From: Paraburkholderia sp. Ac-20340
Lineage (GTDB): Bacteria > Pseudomonadota > Gammaproteobacteria > Burkholderiales > Burkholderiaceae
Reading direction: 5' to 3'
Assembly: GCF_017104965.1 (NCBI RefSeq)
Contig: NZ_JAAGPR010000044.1
Span: forward strand, 1-56,063
DNA length: 56,063 nucleotides
Below, one piece after another: positions 41,304 through 50,008 of the stretch. The notes under the pieces are model-generated. The model ran no database searches. It was not told the DNA's origin and was given only the letters and a program-made list of their open reading frames with translations. The first letter of the stretch is position 1; each line of letters opens with the position of its first letter. Both the position numbers and the translations under genes were made by a program.

Positions 41304-42815
41304 CTATGACTTTCCTTTGCGCTTGGGCTTTTCTTCGTCGTCATCGGCGGCGAGATGTTTGCCTTTGCCGGTTTTCGCGAACGCTTCGAGCGCCCGCTGG
41401 CGCGCCATATCGTGCTCGACGACCGGCAGCGGATAGTCCTTGCCCAGGCGCACGCCAGCCTCGGCCAGCTGTGCTTCGCTGGCCTTCCAGGGCTGGTGGA
41501 TCATCTTGTCGGGCAGACCCGCGAGTTCGGGCACCCATTGGCGCACGTACAGCCCGCGCGGATCGAACTTCTGGCCCTGCAGGACCGGATTGAAGATGCG
41601 GAAGTACGGCGCCGCGTCCATGCCGCAGCCCGCGACCCATTGCCAGTTGGCGGGATTGCTCGCGCCATCGGCGTCCACCAGGGTGTCCCAGAACCACGCC
41701 TCGCCTTCGCGCCAGTCGATCAGCAGATGCTTGGCGACGAAAGACGCCACCACCATGCGCACGCGGTTATGCATCCAGCCCGTGTGCCACAGCTCGCGCA
41801 TGCCGGCATCGACGAGCGGATACCCCGTCAGCCCGCGCTGCCAGGCGCGCAGCCCCTTGGCGTCGCGACGCCACGGCATGGCGTCGAAGGCCGCGCGCAG
41901 GTTGCGTTCGGCGAGATCGGGCCAGTGGAAGCGCTGGTAGTAACAGAATTCCCGCCAGCCCAGTTCGCTGAGGAATTTTTCGGCGCTGGTTTCGCGGCGC
42001 GTGGGCGAGCCGCCATGGCGGCCGTGCTGCGCATGCTTGAGCGCCGCGAACGCCTGGCGCGGCGAGATCGCGCCAACGGCCAGATACGGCGAAAGCCGGC
42101 TGGTGGCCGCGACGCTCGGTTCGTCGCGCTCGTCGGCGTAGGCTTCGAGATCGTCGGCGAGAAAGGTGCGCAGGCGCTCCAGCGCCGCTTCTTCGCCCGC
42201 CTGCCAGGCTTCGCGCATGCCGCCAGCCCAGTCGGGCTTCTGGGGCAGGAAGCCGAGATCGGCGAGCTTCGATGCGTTGCGGGTAAGTCCTGCCGGTAGC
42301 GATTGAAAAATCATCCGTTCCGGCGCGGGTTCGGGCGGCGGCGGGTCGCCCACGCGGCGGCAGGCGCGCCAGAACGCCGTGTAGACCTGGAACGGCTCAC
42401 CGGACTGGTTGAGCACCGTCCACGGTTCGTACATCAGCGCGCCGTTGAAGCTTTCGACCGTCAGGCCGTTGTCGCGCAGACGCGCCTTGAGCGCCGCATC
42501 GGCTTCACGCTCCTTGCCGCCATAACGGCGGTTCCAGAACACGCCGGTCGCGCCGGTCGCCGCGATACAGGCGTCGATCACCTCGTCCTGCGCGCCCTCC
42601 ATGATCAGGAGGCGGCCGCCCTGCTCGTGCAGCGCGGCATCGAGCGCCGCCAGCGTGCCGTGCAGCCACCAGCGCATCGCGCCGCCGGGCGCGCGCTCGC
42701 CCGCGGCCTGCGGATCATGGATATAGAGGCAGATCAGCGGTTGCCCGGTCGCAGCGGCGTGCGCGAGCGCGGGTTGGTCGGCCAGACGCAGATCGTCGCG
42801 AAACCAGACGATCAC
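41304..42815 (-). CDS. phrB: Deoxyribodipyrimidine photolyase (cryptochrome/photolyase family)
   Basis: About 503 residues. It uses FAD and a light-harvesting cofactor to split cyclobutane pyrimidine dimers. The N-terminal antenna domain starts VWFRDDLRLADQPAL. FAD/DNA-binding motifs: ELGWREFCYYQRFHWPDL, GYPLVDAGMRELWHTGWMHNR, VRMVVASFVAKHLLIDWR, DADGASNPANWQWVAGCG. The only standard start is GTG 42815, which leaves one residue before VWF; a slightly longer N-terminus with a nonstandard start is possible because SPKKSASAP reads in frame upstream. The extreme C-terminus is a Lys/Asp/Glu-rich tail. Confidence 0.92.
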   Translation of the reverse strand: MIVWFRDDLRLADQPALAHAAATGQPLICLYIHDPQAAGERAPGGAMRWWLHGTLAALDAALHEQGGRLLIMEGAQDEVIDACIAATGATGVFWNRRYGGKEREADAALKARLRDNGLTVESFNGALMYEPWTVLNQSGEPFQVYTAFWRACRRVGDPPPPEPAPERMIFQSLPAGLTRNASKLADLGFLPQKPDWAGGMREAWQAGEEAALERLRTFLADDLEAYADERDEPSVAATSRLSPYLAVGAISPRQAFAALKHAQHGRHGGSPTRRETSAEKFLSELGWREFCYYQRFHWPDLAERNLRAAFDAMPWRRDAKGLRAWQRGLTGYPLVDAGMRELWHTGWMHNRVRMVVASFVAKHLLIDWREGEAWFWDTLVDADGASNPANWQWVAGCGMDAAPYFRIFNPVLQGQKFDPRGLYVRQWVPELAGLPDKMIHQPWKASEAQLAEAGVRLGKDYPLPVVEHDMARQRALEAFAKTGKGKHLAADDDEEKPKRKGKS

Positions 42816-42964
42816 GGGAGCGGAAGCGGATTTTTTCGGAGACAGACGGACCTCGACGAAGGGAATGCCGTGCGCTGCGCGCCCCGGCTTGCGAGGCGCA
42901 GCGTACCACGCGACACGCGCGGCGCCAGCCCGGGACTACGCGGGGTCTGCGGCGGGTCTACGCC

Positions 42965-43687
42965 CTAAGCAGGCCGTATGCCCTGGGTGATGAGCGCGAC
43001 GGCGTGACGGGCGATTTCCTCGGCGCCGACGGTGCGCGGCACGACGTCGTTGCGCCAGACCGGCGCGGTGGCGAGCGGCAGCAGCGTGAGGCCGAGCAGC
43101 GACTGGAACAGCAGCGACGGCTCCAGCGCCGGGTTGAGCTTGCCCTCGCGCTGCCAGCGCACGATGGCTTCGTGCACGCGATGCTGCTGCGCCTGGCCGA
43201 AACGTTCGTGCATGCGCTGGCGCAACAGCCCGCCTTCGCTGATGACCTCGCGCACCCACAGCGGCGCGAACCACGGATTGGCCTGCCCCACTTCGACAAA
43301 GCGGCGCGTGAGCGCCGTGAGCGCCGCCACGGGATCGTCGGGATGCGCCTCGAAGCAGCCGCCAAACGCGGCGCGCTGCGGAATGAAACGCTCGTCGATC
43401 AACACGTCGATCAGCTGGTCGCGCGTCTTGAAGTAATAGTGCACCATCGCCGACGTCACGCCCGCCTCGCGCGCGATGGCGGCCAGCGTCGTATCGAGAA
43501 TGCCCTGGCGCGCGAACAGCGCCAGCGCGGCGTCCAGCAGGCGCTCGCGCTGCTCGGCCCCGCCGCCCGCGCTGCCGCTCGGACGCCCTGGGCGGCGCAC
43601 CGCGGTTTTGGGTGCCTGAACGTGTTCCGCAGCCTCATCGGCGTGAACAGCCGGCTTCTTCACCTTCGTTTCGTTCGACTCTTTCAT
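42965..43687 (-). CDS. TetR-family repressor
   Basis: 240 residues from ATG 43687. After a Lys/Ala-rich linker, the HTH spans about 50-100 (ERLLDAALALFARQG, AAIAREAGVTSAMVHYYFKTRDQLIDVL). The C-terminal domain resembles the CerR/YbiH-type TetR group. It is divergent from a DHA2 efflux pump with 117 bases between, holding an ATTAA/TTAAT palindrome, a standard repressor-pump arrangement. Confidence 0.9.
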   Translation of the reverse strand: MKESNETKVKKPAVHADEAAEHVQAPKTAVRRPGRPSGSAGGGAEQRERLLDAALALFARQGILDTTLAAIAREAGVTSAMVHYYFKTRDQLIDVLIDERFIPQRAAFGGCFEAHPDDPVAALTALTRRFVEVGQANPWFAPLWVREVISEGGLLRQRMHERFGQAQQHRVHEAIVRWQREGKLNPALEPSLLFQSLLGLTLLPLATAPVWRNDVVPRTVGAEEIARHAVALITQGIRPA

Positions 43688-43733
43688 CTCGTTACTTCTA
43701 ATGGCTTTGACCGGCAACCGGAATTATCCTAAT

Positions 43734-43751
43734 ATTAATCGTCGCGTTAAT
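43734..43751. promoter_or_regulatory. Candidate TetR operator between the repressor and pump genes
   Basis: Inverted repeat ATTAA-N8-TTAAT (ATTAATCGTCGCGTTAAT) in the 117-bp divergent gap. Location and symmetry fit a binding site for the adjacent repressor; binding is inferred. Confidence 0.5.
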
Positions 43752-43804
43752 TAATTTCAAGATTCCCGATGCCTTCAAAGCTTCACAAGGCTGGAGATTC
43801 CCCG

Positions 43805-45331
43805 ATGCAAACCACCACTCAGCCCACCGCGAACGAGCCTGCGTTAGCCGATAGCGCCGCGCAGTCTCACCCGCCGCTGCGCCTGCTGTTTCCCGCGCTG
43901 CTGCTCGTCATGCTGCTGGCCGCGCTCGACCAGACCATCGTGTCGACGGCGCTGCCCACCATCGTCGGCGAACTGGGCGGGCTCGACCGGCTTTCGTGGG
44001 TCGTGACCGCTTACCTGCTCACGTCCACCATCGTCGTGCCGCTGTACGGCAAATTTGGCGACCTGTTCGGCCGCAAGATCGTGCTGCAGACGGCCATCGT
44101 CATCTTTCTGATCGGCTCGGCGCTGTGCGGCGTCGCGCAGAACATGCCGCAACTGATTGCGCTGCGCGCGCTGCAAGGCATCGGCGGCGGCGGCCTGATG
44201 GTCGTGACGATGGCGGCCGTCGGCGACGTCATTCCACCCGCGCAGCGCGGCAAGTATCAAGGCATGTTTGGCGGCGTGTTCGGTCTCGCCACCGTGGTCG
44301 GGCCGCTGCTGGGCGGTTTTCTCGTCGAGCATCTGTCCTGGCGCTGGATTTTCTATATCAACCTGCCGCTGGGCGCGCTTGCGCTGGTGGTGATCGGCGC
44401 CGTGTTCAAGCCGCGCGTCGCGCAGGTCAAACACGTGATCGACTATATGGGCGCGGGCTGGCTGGCCGCCGCGCTCACCTGCCTGATCCTCTTTACCAGC
44501 GAAGGCGGCTCGCTGCTGCCGTGGAATTCGCCGCAACTCTGGCTGACCTTGCTGATGGGCGTGGTCGCTGTCGCGGGCTTCATCCACGAGGAAAAACACG
44601 CGGTCGAACCCATCATGCCGCTGGCGCTGTTTCGCGAGCGCACCTTCGTGCTGTCGAGCCTGATCGGCTTCATTGTGGGCGTGTCGCTGTTCGGCTCGGT
44701 CACGTTCCTGCCGCTGTATCTGCAGGTCGTCAAAGGTTCGACGCCTTCGCAGGCCGGCGTGCAGATGCTGCCGATGATGGGCGGCGTGCTGATCATGTCG
44801 ATGGTGGCAGGCCGCATCATCAGCAAGATCGGCAAGTACCGCGCGTTTCCGATCGCCGGCACCGCCTGCGTGGCCGTGGCGATGATGCTGCTCGCGCGGC
44901 TCGAAATCGCCACGCCGCTCTCGCATATGTATCTGTACATGGGGCTGCTCGGCTGCGGGCTCGGCATGGTGATGCAGGTGCTGATTCTGGCCGTGCAGAA
45001 CACGGTGGAGTTTCGCCACATGGGCGTGGCGACCTCGGGCGCGACGCTGTTCCGCTCGATTGGCGGCTCGGTGGGCGTGGCCGCGTTCGGCGCGGTGTTC
45101 TCGCACGGGCTGCATACGCGCCTGGCCGCCCTCATCAGCGCCGATGTCGAACTGCCCCAGCCGCTCACGCCCGAAGTTATCCGCCATCTGCCGCCCGCAC
45201 TGCACGCGCAGTATCTCGACGCCTTCGCAGGCGCGCTGCATACCGTTTATCTCGCGGCGGCGTGCGTGGTCGTGCTGGCTTTCGCGCTCTCGTGGTTCAT
45301 GCGCAACGCGCCGCTGCGTACGCATCAATAA
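43805..45331 (+). CDS. DHA2-family (EmrB/QacA) drug efflux MFS transporter
   Basis: 508 residues from ATG 43805, which has GGAG 9 bases upstream (the ATG at 43769 lacks a ribosome site). About 14 membrane segments. Motifs: LDQTIVSTALPTIVGELGG in TM1 (motif D1-like), GKFGDLFGRK (motif A), LQGIGGGGLM (motif B) and GVFGLATVVGPLLGG (motif C), all antiporter hallmarks. Probably a proton-driven exporter of toxic compounds. No membrane-fusion protein gene is adjacent. A terminator follows at 45384. Confidence 0.92.
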   Translation: MQTTTQPTANEPALADSAAQSHPPLRLLFPALLLVMLLAALDQTIVSTALPTIVGELGGLDRLSWVVTAYLLTSTIVVPLYGKFGDLFGRKIVLQTAIVIFLIGSALCGVAQNMPQLIALRALQGIGGGGLMVVTMAAVGDVIPPAQRGKYQGMFGGVFGLATVVGPLLGGFLVEHLSWRWIFYINLPLGALALVVIGAVFKPRVAQVKHVIDYMGAGWLAAALTCLILFTSEGGSLLPWNSPQLWLTLLMGVVAVAGFIHEEKHAVEPIMPLALFRERTFVLSSLIGFIVGVSLFGSVTFLPLYLQVVKGSTPSQAGVQMLPMMGGVLIMSMVAGRIISKIGKYRAFPIAGTACVAVAMMLLARLEIATPLSHMYLYMGLLGCGLGMVMQVLILAVQNTVEFRHMGVATSGATLFRSIGGSVGVAAFGAVFSHGLHTRLAALISADVELPQPLTPEVIRHLPPALHAQYLDAFAGALHTVYLAAACVVVLAFALSWFMRNAPLRTHQ

Positions 45332-45383
45332 GCGCACATCGGCGGCGGTTTCGATAGCCGCCCGATCGTCCCCTTTATCCCCT

Positions 45384-45412
45384 GCCCGGCCTGCGTGCCG
45401 GGCTTTTTCTTT
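45384..45412 (+). terminator. Rho-independent terminator after the MFS efflux gene
   Basis: GCCCGGC / GCCGGGC stem, loop CTGCGT, followed by TTTTTCTTT, 53 bases after the stop. Confidence 0.9.
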
Positions 45413-45513
45413 CATTTTCCATTCCATAAATTACAATCCGCCATTGCCCTGCCGCAATATCCGCAATATCGCAGCGGCCGGCGCTATGACAGACAGACAA
45501 AAGGAGACCCCTC

Positions 45514-46818
45514 ATGGACGTCAAGACTCCCCCCGTCGTCCCGGACGCGCACGACACCCGCCGCCGCGTATTCGCCATCGTCGGCGCCTCATCGGGCAAT
45601 CTGGTCGAGTGGTTCGACTTCTACATTTACTCGTTCTGCGCGCTCTATTTCGCGCCCGCCTTCTTCCCGAGCGGCAACACCACGACGCAGTTGCTGAACA
45701 CCGCCGGCGTGTTCGCGGCAGGCTTCCTGATGCGCCCGATCGGCGGCTGGCTGTTCGGCCGTATCGCCGACCGCCACGGCCGCCGCACCGCGATGATGAT
45801 TTCCGTGCTGATGATGTGCGGCGGTTCGCTCGTCATCGCCGTTTTGCCGACCTACGCGCAAATTGGCGCGTTCGCACCGCTGCTGCTGCTGATCGCGCGC
45901 CTGTTCCAGGGCCTTTCGGTCGGCGGCGAATACGGCACCAGCGCGACCTATATGAGTGAAGTAGCGCTGAAAGGCCGCCGCGGCTTCTTCGCGTCGTTCC
46001 AGTACGTCACGCTGATCGGCGGCCAGCTTTGCGCGCTGCTGGTGCTCGTGATCCTGCAACAGACGCTCTCGACCGAAGAACTCAAGGCGTGGGGCTGGCG
46101 CATTCCCTTTGTCGTGGGCGCAGCGGCCGCGCTGATCTCGCTCTATCTGCGTAAATCGCTCGACGAAACCTCGACCAGCGAATCGCGCCACAGCAAAGAC
46201 GCCGGCACGATTCGCGGCGTGTGGCAGCACAAGGGCGCGTTCCTCACGGTGGTGGGTTTCACCGCCGGCGGCTCGCTGATCTTCTACACGTTCACGACCT
46301 ACATGCAGAAGTACCTCGTCAACACGGCGGGCATGCACGCGAAAACCGCCAGCAACGTGATGACCGGCGCGCTGTTCGTCTACATGCTGATGCAGCCGCT
46401 GTTCGGCGCGCTTTCGGATCGCATCGGCCGTCGTCAGTCGATGATACTTTTCGGTGTGTGCGCAACCATCGGCACGGTGCCGTTGATGCACGCGCTCAAG
46501 GATGTGTCGAGCCCATTCGCCGCATTCGGGCTCATCACGCTTGCGCTCGCCATCGTCAGCTTCTATACGTCGATCAGCGGGCTCATCAAGGCCGAAATGT
46601 TCCCGCCCGCCGTACGCGCGATGGGCGTGGGCCTTTCGTATGCGGTTGCGAACGCGCTGTTCGGCGGCACGGCGGAATACGTCGCGCTGTGGTTCAAGTC
46701 GATCGGCAGCGAAACCACGTTCTACTGGTACGTGAGCGCGTTGTGCGCGATCTCGCTGATCGTTTCGTGGCGCATGCGCGATCCGAGCAAGGAAGGCTAT
46801 CTGCGTCACGAGCCTTGA
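45514..46818 (+). CDS. kgtP: Metabolite:H+ symporter family, alpha-ketoglutarate permease-like
   Basis: 434 residues, 12 membrane segments, AAGGAG before the ATG. MHS-family signature features: SSGNLVEWFDFYIYSFCALYF in TM1, GRIADRHGRRTAM loop, and ARLFQGLSVGGEYGTSATYM. The pattern, length and FGALSDRIGRRQSM loop resemble KgtP, which imports 2-oxoglutarate with protons. Substrate assignment is by resemblance. It runs convergently into the MocR gene. Confidence 0.88.
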   Translation: MDVKTPPVVPDAHDTRRRVFAIVGASSGNLVEWFDFYIYSFCALYFAPAFFPSGNTTTQLLNTAGVFAAGFLMRPIGGWLFGRIADRHGRRTAMMISVLMMCGGSLVIAVLPTYAQIGAFAPLLLLIARLFQGLSVGGEYGTSATYMSEVALKGRRGFFASFQYVTLIGGQLCALLVLVILQQTLSTEELKAWGWRIPFVVGAAAALISLYLRKSLDETSTSESRHSKDAGTIRGVWQHKGAFLTVVGFTAGGSLIFYTFTTYMQKYLVNTAGMHAKTASNVMTGALFVYMLMQPLFGALSDRIGRRQSMILFGVCATIGTVPLMHALKDVSSPFAAFGLITLALAIVSFYTSISGLIKAEMFPPAVRAMGVGLSYAVANALFGGTAEYVALWFKSIGSETTFYWYVSALCAISLIVSWRMRDPSKEGYLRHEP

Positions 46819-46863
46819 TGTTTCGAGGCGCGATTGTGTTGCGCCGCCCGCTGGCGATTTCGC

Positions 46864-48303
46864 TCAAGCGGGCGTAGCAGCGCGCTCCATCGCGCGTTGC
46901 AAGGTCTCGTAGACCTTGGGCCGGTTGCACTGCGAAGCGTTGAAACGCAGAAAGCTGCCGGCATTGCGCGACACGCTGAAGACATTGCCCGGCGCGAGCA
47001 CCACGCCGTCCGCCAGCGCCTCGCGCGCGACCTGCGCGGCATCGAGTCCATCCGGTAGTTGCGCCCACAACGACATGCCGGCCTGCGGGCGCGTCCACGC
47101 CGTCAAGCCCGCCGATGCCAGTCGCCGCAGCGTGTCGCCCATGGCATCCGCCAGTTGCGCGCGCAGGCCATCCAGATAGCGCCGATACGTGCCGTCCACC
47201 AGCAGACGCTGCACGAGATCGGCGGCCAGTTCCCCATTGCCGAACGACACCGCCAGCTTGAGATCGACGAGCGGTTCGACCCAGTCCGCACGCGTCGCGA
47301 TATAGCCGCAGCGCGCGGCCGCCGTCATGGTCTTCGAGAAACTGCCGATCGCCACCACGCGCGCGAGGCCGTCGAAGGCCGCGAGGCGCGGCGCGGGATC
47401 GGTCTCGAAGTCGGCGAAAATATCGTCCTCGACGATCAGCAGATTGTGTTCTTCCGCGAGCTTGAGCAGCCGGTGCGCGACCGTGGGCGCGAGCGTCGCG
47501 CCGGTCGGGTTGTGGATCGCCGAATTCGTCACGTAAAGACGCGGCCGGTGCGCCGCGAGCACGCGCTCGAACGCCGCCAGATCGGGGCCGGTGGGCGTGT
47601 ACGGCACGCTCACGACCTGCACGCGATGCACGCGCAACAGCGCCTGAAAATTGAAGTAGCACGGATCGTCGACCACCACCGTATCGCCCGGTTCGAGCAG
47701 AAAGCGGCAGACGATATCGAGCGCCTGGCTGCCGCCGTCGGTCAGCACGATCTGTTCGGGCGCGGCGTCGATGCTGTGCTGGCCGAGCCGCCATGCCAGA
47801 TGCTGACGCAGCGCGGGCGAGCCGAGCGGCGTGGCGTAATCGGTCAGTTGCGCGCGCGGGTCGCGGGCGATGGCGCGCAAGGCGCGGCGCACGGCGTCCT
47901 GCGGCAGCCACGAGGCGGGCAGCCAGCCGCAGCCAGGACGCAGCGCACGCGCATCGGTTTCGAGCGACTGGCGCGTGAGCCAGAGCGGATCGATTTCACG
48001 GTCCATGTTCGGGCCGGGCGCGCTACCGGTTGCCCGCACCAACGCAGCAGCGTGGCCCGCCACGAAGAACCCGGAACCGCGCCGCGCCGCCAGCGCGCCT
48101 TCGGCCACCAGACGCTCGTAAGCCTCCACCACGGTCGACTTCGACACGCCCATCTGCTCGCTCATCATGCGGATCGACGGCACGCGCGCCCCAGCCGCGA
48201 GCGCGCGCGTGGCGATGCGCTCGCGCACGGCCTGCATCACCTGCTCGACGCGGGTGAGCGCCGCATGCGCTGTCTGGTACACAGTCGGGTGCGTGTCTTC
48301 CAT
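46864..48303 (-). CDS. MocR/GntR-family regulator with aminotransferase fold
   Basis: 479 residues from ATG 48303 (GGAG upstream). GntR winged helix (about 15-85: VRERIATRALAAGARVPSIR, MGVSKSTVVEAYERLVAEG), then a fold-type I PLP domain (about 110-470) with NSAIHNPTG, the Asp of IVEDDIFADF and the PLP-binding Lys in SFSKTMTAAARCGY. Such proteins use PLP as an effector sensor. It is divergent from an EamA exporter and the gap contains repeated CTGTACT-like boxes, so it likely regulates that gene and itself. Confidence 0.92.
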   Translation of the reverse strand: MEDTHPTVYQTAHAALTRVEQVMQAVRERIATRALAAGARVPSIRMMSEQMGVSKSTVVEAYERLVAEGALAARRGSGFFVAGHAAALVRATGSAPGPNMDREIDPLWLTRQSLETDARALRPGCGWLPASWLPQDAVRRALRAIARDPRAQLTDYATPLGSPALRQHLAWRLGQHSIDAAPEQIVLTDGGSQALDIVCRFLLEPGDTVVVDDPCYFNFQALLRVHRVQVVSVPYTPTGPDLAAFERVLAAHRPRLYVTNSAIHNPTGATLAPTVAHRLLKLAEEHNLLIVEDDIFADFETDPAPRLAAFDGLARVVAIGSFSKTMTAAARCGYIATRADWVEPLVDLKLAVSFGNGELAADLVQRLLVDGTYRRYLDGLRAQLADAMGDTLRRLASAGLTAWTRPQAGMSLWAQLPDGLDAAQVAREALADGVVLAPGNVFSVSRNAGSFLRFNASQCNRPKVYETLQRAMERAATPA

Positions 48304-48345
48304 CTGTACTGCTCCGTATTCAATACAGTTTGTCGAAATTGTACT
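48304..48345. promoter_or_regulatory. MocR operator boxes
   Basis: Three related heptamers: CTGTACT (48304-48310), ATACAG (48323-48328, inverse of CTGTAT) and TTGTACT (48339-48345), directly upstream of the MocR start and within the divergent gap. Direct plus inverted repeats of this kind are typical of MocR sites; binding is inferred. Confidence 0.5.
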
Positions 48346-48421
48346 GATGCTTAGCTTACCGGTTTGCCCGCGCGCGCGCATGATCGGCCGATCGGCTCAG
48401 GCCATCCCTCATACTGACTTC

Positions 48422-49324
48422 ATGCGCAAAACCCTCGATGCCTCCACCGATGGCTGGCTCTGCGGCCTCGCCGGCGTACTCATCTTCAGCGGCTCGCTGC
48501 CGGCCACGCGGCTGGCCGTGCTCGGCCTCGATCCGCTCTTTCTGACCGGCGCGCGCGCGACGCTCGCGGGCGTGCTCGGCGCCTTGCTGCTCGTGCTGTT
48601 TCGCGCGGCGCGGCCCGAACGCCGCGAAGTCTGGCCGCTCGTGATCGTGGCGCTGGGCGTGGTGGTGGGTTTTCCGCTGCTCACGGCGCTGGCGCTCAAG
48701 CATGTCAGCTCGGCGCATGCGATCGTGTTCGTCGGCTTGTTGCCGCTTTCCACGGCGCTGTTCGGCGTGCTGCGCGGCGGCGAGCGTCCGCAAGCGGCGT
48801 TCTGGCTGTTTTCCGCGCTCGGCAGCGCCGCTGTGGTCGCCTTCGCGCTGCGCCACGGCGCCAACGCTTCGCCCATCGGCGATGCGCTGATGCTCGCGGC
48901 CATCGTCGTCTGCGGGCTGGGCTATGCGGAAGGCGCGCGGCTGTCGCGCCGGCTCGGCGGGTGGCAGGTGATCTGCTGGGCGCTCGTGATTTCGCTGCCG
49001 GTGATGGCGCCGCTCGCGTGGTGGCTCATGCCCGCCTCGTTTGCGTCCGTGAGCGCGGCGTCGTGGTGGGGACTCGGCTATGTGTCGCTGTTCAGCATGT
49101 TGATCGGCTTCGTGTTCTGGTATCGCGGCCTGGCGCTGGGCGGCATCGCGGGCGTCGGCCAGTTGCAGTTGCTGCAGCCGTTTTTCGGCTTCGTGCTGGC
49201 CGCGTTGCTGCTCCACGAAGCCGTGCCGCCCGCGATGATCGCGGTGACGGCTATCGTGATCGCCTGCGTGGCGGGCGCGCGGCGTTTCGGACGCGCCACG
49301 GTCGCCCCGGCGCGCGCGGGTTGA
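48422..49324 (+). CDS. EamA/DMT-family transporter
   Basis: 300 residues, ten hydrophobic segments in two EamA repeats (FSGSLPATRLAVLGLDPLFL in repeat 1; WWGLGYVSLFSMLIGFVFWY, GVGQLQLLQPFFGFVLAALL in repeat 2). DMT members export amino acids or other small metabolites. No good ribosome site precedes ATG 48422, and the divergent MocR start is 118 bases away. It is probably under MocR control. Confidence 0.88.
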   Translation: MRKTLDASTDGWLCGLAGVLIFSGSLPATRLAVLGLDPLFLTGARATLAGVLGALLLVLFRAARPERREVWPLVIVALGVVVGFPLLTALALKHVSSAHAIVFVGLLPLSTALFGVLRGGERPQAAFWLFSALGSAAVVAFALRHGANASPIGDALMLAAIVVCGLGYAEGARLSRRLGGWQVICWALVISLPVMAPLAWWLMPASFASVSAASWWGLGYVSLFSMLIGFVFWYRGLALGGIAGVGQLQLLQPFFGFVLAALLLHEAVPPAMIAVTAIVIACVAGARRFGRATVAPARAG

Positions 49325-49423
49325 TCTCGCCGATGCGCGAATTTTGACGCGCTTCATTTCGGCACGCGCGCAGGGCATAGTGGACGCGAGCGCCGCGCTC
49401 ACCGCGCGGCGCACCCAATCCGC

Positions 49424-49975
49424 ATGCCGATCATGAACGCACCGCACACTGCCGCGCCGCTGCTGCGCGACGCCACGCCCGCCGACTTCCCCGCCATCGC
49501 GGCCATCTACGCGCATCACGTGCAATACGGCGCCGCTTCATTCGAGGAAACGCCGCCCTCGCTCGACGAAATGCTGCGCCGTCACGCCGCCGTGCGCGAA
49601 CACGGCCTGCCGTGGATCGTCGCCGAAATCGACGCGCGCGTGGCCGGCTATTGCTACGCCACGCCGTATCGGCCGAGACCGGCGTATCGCTATACCGTCG
49701 AAGATTCCATCTATATCGACGAAGCCTTTCGCGGCCGTGGACTGGGCCGCATGTTGCTCGCGGCGCTGATCGAGCGTTGCGAGGCCGGGCCGTGGCGGCA
49801 GATGATCGCTGTGGTGGCGGACCCGCAAGGCGGTTCGCTGGCGCTGCATGCGAGTTTGGGTTTCGAGCCCGTGGGGACGTTGCGGGCGGTGGGGTTCAAG
49901 CACGGCGCGTGGCGCGATACGGCGCTCATGCAGCGCACGCTGGGCGACGGCTCAGCCAGTTCGCCCGACAATTAA
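49424..49975 (+). CDS. GNAT acetyltransferase, phosphinothricin/Pat-like
   Basis: 183 residues (180 if the second ATG at 49433 is used). Typical Pat-like features: PADFPAIAAIYAHHV, SFEETPPSLDEM, YRPRPAYRYTVEDSIYID and the acetyl-CoA loop FRGRGLGRMLLAALIE, then LHASLGFEPVGTLRAVGFK. Relatives acetylate phosphinothricin or methionine sulfone/sulfoximine using acetyl-CoA. It has no obvious operon partner. Confidence 0.9.
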   Translation: MPIMNAPHTAAPLLRDATPADFPAIAAIYAHHVQYGAASFEETPPSLDEMLRRHAAVREHGLPWIVAEIDARVAGYCYATPYRPRPAYRYTVEDSIYIDEAFRGRGLGRMLLAALIERCEAGPWRQMIAVVADPQGGSLALHASLGFEPVGTLRAVGFKHGAWRDTALMQRTLGDGSASSPDN

Positions 49976-50008
49976 TCCGGATCACGAATCAAACGTCGAA
50001 TGCCGTTA

